From Conidiobolus incongruus B7586 (lineage: Eukaryota > Entomophthoromycota > Entomophthoromycetes > Entomophthorales > Conidiobolaceae), in contig JNEM01014845.1 of the NCBI GenBank assembly GCA_000697335.1, positions 1 to 56,053 on the forward strand: a DNA stretch of 56,053 bases, read 5' to 3'. Positions within the stretch are counted from its first letter, which is position 1, and every line of letters begins with the position of its first letter. The notes beneath the pieces were generated by a model. It searched no databases. It had not been told where the DNA came from and was given only the letters and a program-made list of their open reading frames with translations. Below, piece after piece: positions 1-11,129 of this stretch. Position numbers and translations under genes: made by a program.

Positions 1-505
1 GATTGATGCTGCTGTTAAGCATGGTGCTTTGTTGAAGCAAGGTTATGTCCTCAGATCACTTGAACTCCGCTACTTCATTCTTGGAACTGATGGTGTTTTA
101 CGTTACTACCACTCCAACCGCGATGCTGGTGAAGGCAAGAAGATTGAACTCAATGAGCACGTTCAACTCAAAAAAGCTGAACCCAAATTCATCGACATTA
201 TTACTAAAGCCCGCGGTTACCGTTTAGCTGCCAAAGATGTTGAAGAACGTGATGAATGGATCGAAGCCTTAGCTAAATTTGCTACCTTAGAAGTTCCTGC
301 TCCTATCGCTGAATCAGCCGAAGCTGAATCCGAAACCCCTGCCCAAGTTTCTGACGAAACTGTCCAAACCACCGATGGGCCATCCGAAGCTGTAACTGCC
401 GAAGTTTCCACCGAGTCTGTCCCCCCTGTAGCTGAGGAAAACACTGCTAAAGCTCCTGCCGCCGAGACTCCAGCTCCTGCTGAAGTTCAAGCTCAAGCTG
501 CTTAA
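1..505 (+). CDS. PH-domain protein, 3' part only
   Basis: The frame is open from base 2 to a TAA at 503-505, so the gene begins upstream of the window. The first ~95 residues read as a pleckstrin-homology domain: a strand pattern starting HGALLKQGYVLRSLELRYFIL, then LRYYHS, and a closing helix with the conserved tryptophan (ERDEWIEALAKF). PH domains usually bind phosphoinositides or membrane partners. The last ~65 residues are a low-complexity Ala/Pro/Glu/Thr/Ser tail ending AQAA. Codon use (GCT, GAA, ACC, CGT; many C-ending codons) is like that of RPL5 in this window and unlike most neighbours, suggesting high expression. The true start and any N-terminal domains are out of view, so the protein cannot be named. 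Confidence 0.8.
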   Translation, partial: IDAAVKHGALLKQGYVLRSLELRYFILGTDGVLRYYHSNRDAGEGKKIELNEHVQLKKAEPKFIDIITKARGYRLAAKDVEERDEWIEALAKFATLEVPAPIAESAEAESETPAQVSDETVQTTDGPSEAVTAEVSTESVPPVAEENTAKAPAAETPAPAEVQAQAA

Positions 506-1524
506 ATCTTTTATTGTAGATAAGAATATATTTTTGATATTTAATAATTAATTAATGACGCTTTAATTGGTCACTTTTCAATTTCGAAAGATGCTTGGGT
601 GAATATCTTCAATCAAATAACACTTCTAATTATCACATATTCCTTTCCTATTCACTATTTTACTCTTTACAATACTATATAATGTCTATAGCTATTCTTT
701 TACTCTGAAAATTCTAATTTTTATATTAAACCAATATTAAATTTAAACCTTTTTTTAACATCTTTTGTACTTTAGTACTTTAATATTATATGAGTTTAAT
801 TTATGTTTAAATTAATAATGTAAATGACAACATTAATATAAGATATGCTGCATTAATTTTTCAATTTATTATTCTTTGTAATTTTGTTTAAATACTATAT
901 ACAAATCGATCTCAACTAACCAATTGACTTCTGAAGATAAAGACTGTATTGGAGAGCAAATATAGATATAGGTTTTAATATCAGTCAATGCAGTTGATTT
1001 AATTTTAAATTTATCTATAAAATTTTTGATATGTTTATCAATCTATTGAGTCATATTTTTATATTTCACTTAAATATATTTTGTTGTATCTTGTAAAACA
1101 GATATATAATAGAGTTATTATGATTTAAAAGCTATCAGAATTTGATTAAATTATTAAAATCAATTTAAATCTAGTTAAATTTTTTAATGACATTTTAATA
1201 TAAATAGTTTAGATTTATCATTAGGTTATCAAAAATATAGATTATCTTATGTGTAATATTGATTGATTCAAATTCGATAATTGGAATTTTTGAACAGTTT
1301 TAATTAATATCAGTTTAAAAAATTTGACAATTCTGATATATATGACTTGTATAATATAATAATATAATGTCATATTAAAAATTGAAAGTTTAACATTTCA
1401 TTAAAGTGACACATTCATTTGATTTTATAAAATTTTTGAATATAGTCAAATATTATTGATAGTGGTAAATATCTGCTATTTATCTAACCAATGCTAAAAT
1501 ATAGTAATAATATGAACTATACAT
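506..1524. other. Intergenic, AT-rich
   Basis: Convergent spacer between the PH-domain gene and RIO1. It consists of short A/T runs and no frame in it looks coding. It should hold the 3' ends of both transcripts. No repeat or RNA gene was recognised. Confidence 0.6.
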
Positions 1525-3477
1525 CTATTTCTTGCCTCGTTTGCCCACTTTAACTTGTCTTTTCTTGACAGCTTTGGGAATCTTTTCTTTTCTCTTTTCT
1601 CTAGCTTCTTCTTTAGCCTTCTTCTTTCTCTCTTTTTTAGCTTCCGCATCTTCAAATCGTTTGCCTCTAGGCTGTACATGAGGTCTTTCTTCGTATTCAT
1701 CGTTATCTGATCCCTCCTCTGAATCGGAATCGTCATCTTCTCCACCCTCATCTGATTGTTGACTATCGTCAGGAATAATTTCTTGTATAGTATCTTCGCT
1801 GGATTCCATTTTAGAAAGTCCAAAATCTACAGACTTGGCTCTGGCTTTAGGGAGCAAATCATCAACAGTTTCTTCAGCTGGAGTATCTTCTTTCAAGAGA
1901 TTTTTATATACAAGCTAATCAACTATGAATAAATCTATATAAAAATGAAAGTAGATTATATCATTACCGTTTGAGCACCTTCCTTGCTAACAATCTTAGC
2001 ATCTCTTTCAACATCATAAACTTCTTCGAGATTTCTGGGAATAAATGTCTTTTTGAAAACTTCATCGTCTAAATCTCTTTCTTTTCTGCCAGCCTCACTT
2101 AACTGTTCTAACTGATCAAGTAGCTCTTCAACTCTCTCAGAGACTAATTCGAAAGTGTTGAATTTTGGATTGGTAACTAATTCAAAGAGATCTTTGATGG
2201 CTATCGTGTTGACTTTCTTTTTTTTGAAATAATCAGTTACATTGGTACAGTCCATTCTTAAGAAATCAATTGCATGGGGATGGTCGTGTTCAACTGATTG
2301 AGATACATCAATAAGATATAGCTGTTTGTTGTGATATAAAATGTTATATTCTGATAAATCGGCGTGAACTAAATGGCATTCATGATACATCTTATGCATG
2401 TAATGAATTAATTGAATATACAATTCAGGATATCTGCTTTGAGTGATTTTAGCGTCCTTCAATCTGGGATAAGCCCAACCATTCTCGCTACCCAAAAAGT
2501 CCATCACCAAAACATGCATTCTGACCAGCAAAGGGTTAGGACAAGGGATACCAGCCTGAGCCAGTCGCTTCAAATTTCTCAATTCCTTTTCAGCCCAAAG
2601 CTTGACCATCTTACGTGGATTGGACTTGGAGTAGCCATGACGGAATCGATACTCTCCAGAAACATATCTATCACGATCTTTAAATGTCAAAATGGAGGTC
2701 TTGTAAATTTTAATTGCAAGCTGTTTGTTGTCTTCTGTGGTTGCATGATAAACGTTGGCTTCTTTACCAGTGGAAATACATCCGTTGATTTGGTAGAAAA
2801 CACCTCGATTGAGCAATTTAAATAAGATAATTCTAGTACGCGGATCTAATACCTGCTCAACAGTGGCTCGATCTTCTTTATCCACATGTCTCTCTCGATC
2901 GCCTTGACCCTTTCTACTAATGTTGAGTGATGGCGCTTGTCCAGGTTGGAAGTCAGATACTTGGATACGATTGGCGAATTTAGATAAAGCAGAAAGAGCT
3001 TTGTCGAAGGCTTTAGGATGTGCCTTACTGGTTTGGGATGCAGGTAAAGTTGTAGTAGTATTGGATTTGACTGAAGCTGGAGTTGTAGACTCTTTAGCTT
3101 TTGTCTTGGAGTTGGATGGAATATTACACTCTACAACAGCTTGTAATTGATTTTTTAATTTGTTGTACTGTTTTGTAAAATCTATATTAGTGAAAAATCC
3201 CATTGAGTTTATTATTTTAATTAGCAAATGCAAAATTACCTCCACTAGCATCTTCCCAGCGATCGAAAGTATTTAATTCTTCTTCCATTTCTCTATATAG
3301 AGCGTCAATATCCTCTTCTTCATCATAGTATTCTTCATAATCTTCACCTTCGTATTCGTCGACTTCAGGCTGAGAAGAGTTGGAATCTAACTGAATATTA
3401 GATAATTGCTCAGAAATAGCAGTTTCTGAAATTTTTTTATCTTGAATAGTGCTATTATTATTTGCTAATTGGGACAT
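1525..3477 (-). CDS. RIO1: RIO1 atypical protein kinase/ATPase, 40S maturation
   Basis: Three exons on the minus strand: 3477-3240, 3181-1968 and 1914-1525, introns of 58 and 53 nt, 613 residues. The joins are supported by GGAG|GTAATT..ATATAG and AACG|GTAATG..TTAG, which restore the family sequence (SGDFTKQYNK at the first junction, AQTLVYKNLL at the second). RIO1 signatures: the P-loop STGKEANVYHA near residue 213, HADLSEYNIL near 351 with the catalytic Asp, and LIDVSQSVEHDHP near 371 with the metal-binding Asp. The N-terminus is acidic. The C-terminus has an Asp/Glu/Ser stretch, then a Lys/Arg-rich tail as in human RIOK1. RIO1 acts in the last steps of 20S pre-rRNA processing in cytoplasmic pre-40S particles. 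It is divergent from EMG1, 560 bp away. Confidence 0.95.
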
Positions 3478-4037
3478 TAATATAAACAATATGCGAATAT
3501 ATTAAAAGTTCAGTTTCTATTTTTTTTTCAATTATTAATTGTTATAAACAAATGTCTTTTATAATCATTGAATAAAATGATTTCATTTTGATGATTAAAT
3601 TTTTATATTTGTAGGAGTTTTATTAAAATTATGGGTGACCCTTAATTTGAAAACTCCATTCAAAATCAAATACCATCAAATACAGAATAAATCTAATACA
3701 AATTTTTTTGAATAATAGATTTTAATAATTCATTACAATGTAATAATACATATCTTTGAAAAAAAATATAATATTGTAAAATACTAACTCTTCAATGCCA
3801 GCTCTATAGTTGAATTTTATTAGACAAACAGATCCCATAATTTGTGATTTAGATTTTATCCAATATAAATATATAATTGCTCAATATCATTCAAAATAAA
3901 TTTTTAAATTAAAAGGAAAATTCAAAACAATTTAATCGGTTGATTATTGATAATATTAAAAATTACTTAATTTCAAATTCTCTATAAATTATATTTTATA
4001 ATTTTTTATATTCAAATTATTTCAAAAACACATTATA
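3478..4037. other. Divergent promoter region between RIO1 and EMG1
   Basis: A 560-bp spacer between two head-to-head ribosome-biogenesis genes, so it must contain both promoters. It is A/T-rich with poly(A) and poly(T) tracts (for example around 3518-3530 and 3758-3768). No PAC- or RRPE-like box was recognised by eye. Confidence 0.5.
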
Positions 4038-4929
4038 ATGTCTCCCACACCTAAAGTAACCAGGCACTTAGTACCTATTGAACCTAAAATCCCTAAAACT
4101 AAAATTGAAAAAGAAAATACAAGGAGATTAATCGTAGTTCTTGAGGGTGCAAGTTTAGAAACTTACAAAGTAGGCAAATCCAAGGATGCTCCATATCAAC
4201 TTTTAGACTGTGATAACCACCAAAATATCTTAAAGAAATTAAATAAAAACTTTGCCGATTATCGTCCTGATATCACTCATCAAGTAAGAATTGCTCTCTA
4301 TAACAATATTTGTCAGTGTATTAATCATATACTCTAGTGTCTTTTAACTTTATTGGATAGTCCTTTGAATAAGGCTGGTTTACTTCAAGTATATATTAGA
4401 ACTACCAAAAATGTCTTAATCGAAATTAATCCTCATGTACGTATTCCAAGAACATACAAACGTTTTTCAGGTTTGATGGGTAATCTATATATCATTATTT
4501 ATATACTATTCAATATTAATTCATTGTTTTAGTTCAACTTTTACATAAATTAAGCATTCATTCTATTAATGGAAGTGAAAAATTACTCAAAGTAATCAAA
4601 AACCCTGTTACCGACCATTTCCCTACTAACTGTAGAAAGATTTGTAAGTGCTCATTTAATAGCTTTGTAATAGATATATTTATTAATATATTCAATAATG
4701 AACAGGCTTCTCGTATGATGCTCCAGTTGTTCCCTTAAAAGAATACTTGACTAAAATTCCCGAGGATCAATCCATTGTCGTTGCTATCGGTGCTATGGCT
4801 CATGGTAATGATGACTTTGCTGATTACTACGCTGAAGAAAAGATTTCAGTTAGTGAATACCCCCTTTCTGCCTCAGTTGCCTGTGGTAAGTTATGCTGTG
4901 CCTTAGAAGATTTATGGGGAATTTTATAG
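4038..4929 (+). CDS. EMG1: EMG1/NEP1, 18S rRNA pseudouridine N1-methyltransferase
   Basis: Four exons: 4038-4283, 4338-4479, 4533-4643 and 4706-4929, introns of 54, 53 and 62 nt, 240 residues (human EMG1 is about 244). Family hallmarks follow in order: [38 protein letters not shown] across the first junction, [39 protein letters not shown] across the second, [14 protein letters not shown], and IGAMAHG with [20 protein letters not shown] near the end. This SPOUT-class enzyme methylates the hypermodified pseudouridine of 18S rRNA and is needed for small-subunit assembly in the nucleolus. It is tandem with RPL5 downstream and divergent from RIO1 upstream. All splice phases restore conserved residues, so the model is firm. 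Confidence 0.95.
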
Positions 4930-5509
4930 AATACTCATTTGTATCAAATTTATTATCAATAAACATACATATATATAGAACTTGATAATCATTATTTTAT
5001 TTTCATTTTACCATTTATATATTATTCAATTAATCAATCAATCAATCAATCAATTATTAGCAGTTAACATTAAATTATTATAAATGAATAGCAATGAATG
5101 CAATAACTGATCTAAGAAATTCAATAACCATAGATTGGAATATTTTTAAATTTCCAAATAAAATACATATTTATATATCATTCCTACTATAGTCATAACT
5201 TTATCCAAAGATCGTATTTAATAAATTGATTTAGTATTAATCAAATATAATAATTATTGCAACACTTAAACATTATTAATAATTATCATTTCTGATTTGA
5301 TATTATAATCCAATCAGATATAATAAATTCAAAAATACCATTAATTTTCTCAGACTCTTATTTTTGAATAAATTATTAAAATTAGCCAATCAAAGTGGAT
5401 TAAAAATATTGAACCACTAGAGATCATGATTTGGTTTATACTAAGACTCCAACCTAATTAATTCCATCCTTTCACGAGTTACTAATACCCAGAAAACTCA
5501 GCACACACA
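4930..5509. other. Intergenic upstream of RPL5
   Basis: AT-rich spacer between EMG1 and RPL5 containing an ATCA microsatellite near 5032-5055. The last ~110 bp before the RPL5 start are less AT-rich (CCAACC, CCATCC, CACACA) and presumably hold the core promoter and 5' UTR. No specific factor site was identified. Confidence 0.5.
5032..5055. repeat. ATCA tetranucleotide microsatellite
   Basis: About five perfect tandem copies of ATCA, visible directly. Confidence 0.85.
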
Positions 5510-6698
5510 ATGGTATGTATAAGAGACAATAAATCAAGACATCCATACAATTATCTGAGATAAAGAATGTGTAATAACACATTAATACTATAAAATAACA
5601 ATATCATTTAATCAAATGTATTAATTAGTATCTATAATTTAGCCTTTCCAAAAGCTTGTCAAGAATAAGGCTTACTACAAGCGTTACCAAACTAAGTACA
5701 GACGTAGAAGAGGTAATGATTGGTCTGGTTGTGATTCAGAAAGAAAGGATGACATTTGTTAAAGCATAGCTCAACTGAAGATTCATGTTGACTTATCACT
5801 TTAGTCTTTCGCTCCTATCTGATCATAAAACCGATCAAATCGATATTACCTTAAATTACAATTATTAACCTATTGTAATTTTATAGAGGGTAAGACTGAC
5901 TACTATGCCCGCAAGAAGTTGGTCATCCAAGCCAAGAACAAGTACAACTCTCCCAAGTACAGATTAGTCGTTCGTTTCACCAACAAGGATATCGTCTGCC
6001 AAATTGTCTACTCCAAGATCGTCGGTGATGTCGTCGTCGCTTCTGCCTACGCTCACGAACTCCCCCGCTATGGTGTCAAGGTTGGTTTGACTAACTACGC
6101 CGCTGCCTACTGTACCGGTCTCTTGGTTGCTCGTAGAGTTTTGACTAAGCTCGGTTTAGCTGACAAATACGAAGGTGTTGTTGAAGCTGATGGTGAAGTA
6201 TTCGAAACCGAAGCTATTGAAGATGCTCCTCGTCCTTTCAAGGCTTTCCTTGATGTCGGTTTGGCTCGTACCTCCACTGGTGCTAAGGTCTTCGCTGCCA
6301 TGAAGGGTGCTTCTGATGGTGGTATTTTCGTTCCCCACTCCGAAAACCGTTTCCCTGGTTATGACGCCGAATCCAAGTCTTTGGATACTGAAGTCCTCCG
6401 CAACTACATCTATGGTGGTCACGTCGCTGACTACATGAGACTTCTCCAAGAAGAAGATGAAGAACGTTACAAGCGTCAATTCTCCAAGTTCATCGAAGCC
6501 GGTGTTGGTCCTGATGATTTGGAAGATATGTACAAAGCTGCCCACAAGGCTATCCGTGAAGATCCCTCTTTCACCAAGAAAGAACGCAAGTCTTCCGAAA
6601 ACTTCAAGAACTACAACAAGAAGCCCCTCAACCTCAAACAACGCAAGGACAAGATCAAGCAAAAGATCGCCGCTGCCAAGGCCAAGCTCAACCTTTAA
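5510..6698 (+). CDS. RPL5: 60S ribosomal protein uL18 (L5)
   Basis: Three exons: 5510-5512 (the ATG alone), 5643-5712 and 5887-6698, giving 294 residues (yeast Rpl5 is 297). The protein starts [20 protein letters not shown] and carries [14 protein letters not shown] across the second junction. Conserved blocks include [39 protein letters not shown] and [19 protein letters not shown], with a basic C-terminus. It binds 5S rRNA with uL5 and is loaded into the pre-60S central protuberance. Both introns (130 and 174 nt) are far longer than others here. The second carries a C/D box snoRNA. An intron immediately after the ATG is common in fungal ribosomal protein genes. C-ending codons dominate, fitting high expression. 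Confidence 0.97.
5740..5828 (+). ncRNA. Intronic C/D box snoRNA, predicted LSU rRNA 2'-O-methylation guide
   Basis: It lies inside RPL5 intron 2 (5713-5886), sense to the host. Box C-like AGGATGA is at 5746-5752 (6 of 7 to RUGAUGA), D' CTGA at 5775-5778, C'-like ATGTTGA at 5785-5791 (6 of 7), and D CTGA at 5819-5822. The 18 nt at 5801-5818, TTAGTCTTTCGCTCCTAT, abut box D and are antisense to AUAGGGGCGAAAGACUAA of large-subunit rRNA, with a single G-U pair (U5813). By the D+5 rule C5814 pairs with the target, the second G of the GGGG. From memory this is the position of yeast 25S Gm867, guided by snR50. Flanks 5718-5724 (GATTGGT) and 5830-5836 (ACCGATC) can form an external stem, as seen in other intronic C/D snoRNAs. 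The boxes near C are imperfect; the antisense match is the strong evidence. Confidence 0.85.
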
Positions 6699-7444
6699 TA
6701 AAGTTGACTCCCTTTGGGTATTATCCCCTTTCATCCAACAAATACAACGTCGCATATCTATTCATTATATCATTAATTATTAAAATATTATCTACCCAAT
6801 CATCACTGTTCTTTCATATTTTGATTACATAATCATTCACTATTATATATTAATATATTTTACACTAATCAATATTATTTACAATATTCATTTATTTTTC
6901 ATATTTCTCAACTTTATTCATAATTTATTTTATTTATAATTTTTATTCATTAGTTTTCTACTTCACCAATAATATTTTTCAATTTATTATATGTTCAATT
7001 TTCAGCCATTGGAATCACTATATATTCACATCATATTATATTTCAAATAAATATATTTTAATATCGGTTTTTTACTTGATAACTCTCAATTTTTTTATTA
7101 ATAAAGGTTTGCTTAATTACAACAGAAGCATTTGACTCTAATGAAAGGGATAATGTAGCCTCTTGTCCCAAGAACTGGTGATATTCTAGAAAATCCACTT
7201 ATAAGCTATAGTTTAGTGAGTTTGAAATATTTAAACCATCTGACTTTCCTAAATAAACCCTATCCTCTACTTCTATTGACTTTAACTTTACTTTTTCTTT
7301 ATCTTTTACTTACCTTTTTAGCTTTTTTGCTTAATATTTCTTATCCTTTTACAGGATTCCCCTTAATAGAGCAAGTTTAAACCCCAACACTAACAAATAA
7401 ACATTAATTATAAAATGTATTAAATATGTTATAAGTTTTTTAAT
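6699..7444. other. Intergenic downstream of RPL5
   Basis: 6699-7080 is plain AT-rich sequence with the RPL5 3' end. About 7085-7390 is clearly less AT-rich, with a pyrimidine-rich strand (CTTTAACTTTACTTTTTC and similar) and no open frame. It directly precedes the left end of the decayed transposon. It may be part of another element or a remnant insert; no family was recognised. Confidence 0.4.
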
Positions 7445-8648
7445 AATATTAGTGTAGAAATTAAGTAATAACACAATTTTAAAATTAAAATTAAACAAAT
7501 AAATTAATAAATAATATAAAATTAATAGCCTCTTTTATTATTAATAACTCTTTTCTATATTTTTGGTAAGCTTCTAATACCTAAAAAATAGTTTTTTTAT
7601 TAAAGACTGAAATTTAATGTTTCACAAACCAATTTAATTTGTTTGCAGGAATTTTTTTTCCTGCAAGCTGTTTTTTTAATTGTCTAAAACAATTATAATT
7701 ACATAGGTTATAATCAAGTAAATATACTAGATATAGTATCTACCTCTAATTTTTTTATATAAAAAATCTTTTATAGCTTTAACTTTATATATTTTGCAAT
7801 TATCATGTAAAATAATAAGTGTCTTTAATTTATATTAAGAATACTATTTAGAAATTGTTTTATTTAAAAAGGTAATATATAACTTACTATTAATTAATTT
7901 TCTTTAAGATATTAAATAAAAAAAACTATATACTATTATAATCTATTATAATAATTAACATTCACTTATATTTAAAGTACTTATTCATTAAAATTTATAG
8001 AGAGGATTAATTTAACTTAACCTAACATTTTATTTTATTTTTAGGTAAAGGATTATATAAAAGAATTTAAAATTCATTAATTATAAATATTCATTGTAAA
8101 AAATTTTATTTTTGGTTATACTTTAATAAGTTTAGTTTAGCTATAGCTACTCTAATTTTCTTTTAGGTTTCTGTTAAATTATAAGGTATCTATTTTACTT
8201 TTTTATTAATTAATCTAAGTTTAAACTTAAGTAAATATAACATGCTTGTATAATTAACATTAAATTACTTTAATAATTCTCTAACAAAAATAAAAAAGTA
8301 TTTCTTAATATATTTTTTTTCTCTAATAATAAATAAAAAAGTAACAGTAGAAATTAATCTTTTAGATTTTGGTAATTTTTAAATAATGTTTTTTTAGCTT
8401 TAAAATCACAAATCTAGTGATATATAGTAGTTTTAGATAAAACACCATCTCTATAAGCTGTTTGCAAGTTTTAAATGATTTTAAAGGGTTTATAATTAAG
8501 TTTTAAAGATACAAAAATAAAAGCCTTTTGATAATCACAATCTAATTTAAACATGATTAAATTTAAATACAAATTTTAAAATCAAAATATTTTAATAAAA
8601 AAAGAATTAAAATTGAATATATATATAGTTTGAAAATATTTATTTTCC

Positions 8649-8679
<31 letters not shown>

Positions 8680-8757
8680 ATTTTTCAAAATGTATAATAT
8701 GTTTGAAAGATTAGAAATTAAAAAATGGCAAATTTTTTAATTTCTATACTAATATTA
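7445..8757 (-). mobile_element. Decayed Tc1/mariner-like DNA transposon
   Basis: The ends are inverted repeats of about 21 bp: left AATATTAGTGTAGAAATTAA at 7445-7464, right its inverse near 8738-8756, with one mismatch. The spacing of ~1.3 kb is normal for Tc1/mariner. The minus strand keeps traces of a transposase. Near 8460-8410 is a helix-turn-helix-like piece (YRDGVLSKTTIYH). Near 7800 is a DNCKIYKVKAIKDF-like piece, resembling the Tc1 segment with the second catalytic Asp. The C-terminal tail near 7575-7520 reads VLEAYQKYRKELL. The frame is broken by many stops, mostly TAA or TAG, so the element is dead. Loss of C and G is extreme throughout. The superfamily is likely; the sub-family (Tc1, pogo or Fot1) was not resolved. 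Confidence 0.6.
8656..8679. repeat. TA dinucleotide microsatellite
   Basis: An uninterrupted (TA)n run inside the right part of the decayed transposon. Confidence 0.8.
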
Positions 8758-8768
8758 GTATAGAAATT
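8739..8768. repeat. Perfect 30-bp palindrome where two terminal repeats meet
   Basis: The 15-base half AATTTCTATACTAAT is followed by its exact reverse complement. The left half is the right end of the element at 7445-8757. The right half starts a second copy of that element's left end, so two transposon ends abut head to head. Confidence 0.8.
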
Positions 8769-8801
8769 AAGTAATTACAAAATTTTAAAATTAAAATTAA
8801 A
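8751..8801 (+). repeat. Second copy of the transposon left end (51-nt direct repeat)
   Basis: The 51 nt from 8751 repeat 7445-7495 with about three mismatches, in the same orientation. They share AATATTAGTRTAGAAATTAA and the following AAAATTAAAATTAAA. This could be the left end of a second element extending right. A 16-nt match to the first element's right-end region (AAATTTTTTAATTTCT, 8730-8745) recurs at 9912-9927, which would give an element of ~1.2 kb, but no transposase trace was found inside. Confidence 0.55.
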
Positions 8802-11129
8802 TAATAATATAAATATATGATTTATATAAATCAATACTAATTTAAATATCATCTTATTTTGATAATTAATATAATTATCATTTTTAATAGACTATGGTAT
8901 TCATTAAATTAATTGTTCTAATAATTTATAATATATTGTTATTAATAATATAAACTTGCTATAAATAGCATCACTATAATAAATATTATTTTTATTAATT
9001 AATAAACTTTATAACTATTTTTTTAAATATATTAAATGGTTTATTTATTCAAAATTTATCAAAGTAATTTATTATTAGTTATATTTTTATATTTTTATTA
9101 CTTTCTGTATTTAGTTTAATTAATAACAAATTGGATTAAATATTATATATTTTATATTATGATTAAAAAAAGATTAACAAATTTATAAAAAGATATCAAA
9201 AATAAAAAAGCTTTTGATGAATTTTAATAAGTATAAAATTTTAAATATATTTAATAATCTTTATTTAAAAATAAAATCATATATTAAATTAAAACAAAAT
9301 AATATTTTAAATTCAAAGAAATAGATATTTTTATTAATTACAGTGTAATAATTATCATAATTTATTATTATGATATAAAGTTTATTATTTGGTTTTTAAA
9401 ATAAAGTAATTTCTGATTGGTGATTTTATTATTAATTAAATATCTTAATTATTTGATATAATAATAAACAATATCTTAAATTAATAAATAATTTAATAAA
9501 TATAATAACTATAAAGAATTACAGTTTTTAAAAAATTTACCAGATTATAGTTCAAATTATTAAAACTATTAAAGTTAATTATAATATATTGGTAAAAAAA
9601 TTTTTAATAAATAAATTTAAATAATTAATAAACCCTTAAATTTTTAATCAATAATAAAAACATTGTTTTTATATAATAGAAGTTTATAATTATATTATCA
9701 AAATTTAATAATAAAAAAGCAAATTAATTTTATATTATTTATTTATTTGTTAAAAGCATATCTTAAGAATTATATTTATTCGAAATTTTAAGACTATATC
9801 ATAAATTTATTTTAATTAATATTATATAGTATAGAATTAATCATATTAATATAAATAATTATATAAATTAATAATTAATTTTTATATTACTATAAAATTA
9901 AAAAAAACAAGAAATTTTTTAATTTCTGGTTTTTTATGTGAAATATTAAGTTCAAAAAAATATAAATATAATAAACAAATAGATAATTTAATATATATAT
10001 ATATATATAATTTTTAATATTAAAAAATTAACTTTGAAAAATATTTTATTTAATTTTATTATATTTATTCTAAATAGTTTTAATTAAAAATCCTTTAATT
10101 TAACATAATCAAAATATATTTATAAATCTTTTAGTATTATCTAAAATCTATAAATAATTATTAAAAATGATAATTTATCCAAATCAATTATTTATTATTA
10201 TGTAATTTACTCTAAAATTAACAATACTTTATAAAATATTAAAATTTATAAAATTAATGTTAACTATAAAATTCTTAATTATGTATAAAATAAAAGATAT
10301 AATATAAGATAGTTTTTGAATTTGACTAAAGATTTATCAAGCCATTTTAATATTAATTTGTTAATATATTATAAATTAACTAAATCTTAATAAACTAAAG
10401 GAATTATTATTAAATAAAATTAAACAAGGTATAATCAAAAGCCTAATCTTTTATAAAAGTTTATATAAAAAATTCAATTAATTTATATTTTTTTTATTAA
10501 TAATAAGTATAAATTGACTATAAATTTAAATAACCACAAATAATATTCTTTAATTATATTGATAATATGAAGAATTATAATCACCATTAAAATCTTATAA
10601 TTAAAACTTAGTTTATTCTCTAATATAGATTATAAGCTTTTATAAAAAAACCTAACGAAAATAAAAAATCATTTAATATTAGATAAAATTTAATAAGAAG
10701 CAAAATAAGAGTAATTATTATTTAATTTTATTTAACATAGATTTACCAAATAACTAATTCAATATTATAATGTTTTTTCTAAATCTTACATAAAAGTATA
10801 TTGTTTTACTTAATAATAATTAATATAGTTTATTAAAATAATAACAGATATTTTACTTAAGATATAATTTTTAATTAATTAAATATTTAATTAAGTTAAA
10901 TAGTATAAAATTTATAATTATAGTATATTAAATCTAAAGGGTTATCTAACAATAAGTAGTGTTTTTAAATTGATTAATATTTAATACTTTGATTTATATG
11001 ATTGAACTAGTCTATTCTTAAAAAAACAAAATAATATATATCTGATCAATATATGGTTATTAATAATAATTAAATATATTAATAGAGAATATATATTATA
11101 ATAATATCAAATTTTAACCTTTAACAAAC
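8802..11129. other. Extremely AT-rich transposon graveyard
   Basis: There is no intact gene. G and C are very sparse and nearly all frames are closed by TAA/TAG. A (TA)n run lies at 9991-10009. Stretches around 10340-10860 have the uneven spacing of decayed coding sequence, but I cannot assign a family. The general look is of old insertions drained of C and G. Confidence 0.5.

Noticed and set aside
5513-5642. RPL5 intron 1 (130 nt) considered as a second snoRNA host
   Set aside because: No box C paired with a correctly spaced box D, and no H/ACA pattern was seen.
6156-6755. Long minus-strand frame antisense to RPL5 (199 codons)
   Set aside because: A mirror of the biased codon use of RPL5; no family resemblance, and the plus-strand gene is certain.
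7085-7390. Less AT-rich block considered as a tRNA-derived SINE
   Set aside because: A faint anticodon-arm-like string (near 7130-7145) exists, but there is no B box, no tail and no second copy in the window.
10340-10860. Stretch with decayed-coding texture, considered as a reverse transcriptase relic
   Set aside because: Resemblance too weak and not specific to one family; left as an unassigned relic within the AT desert.
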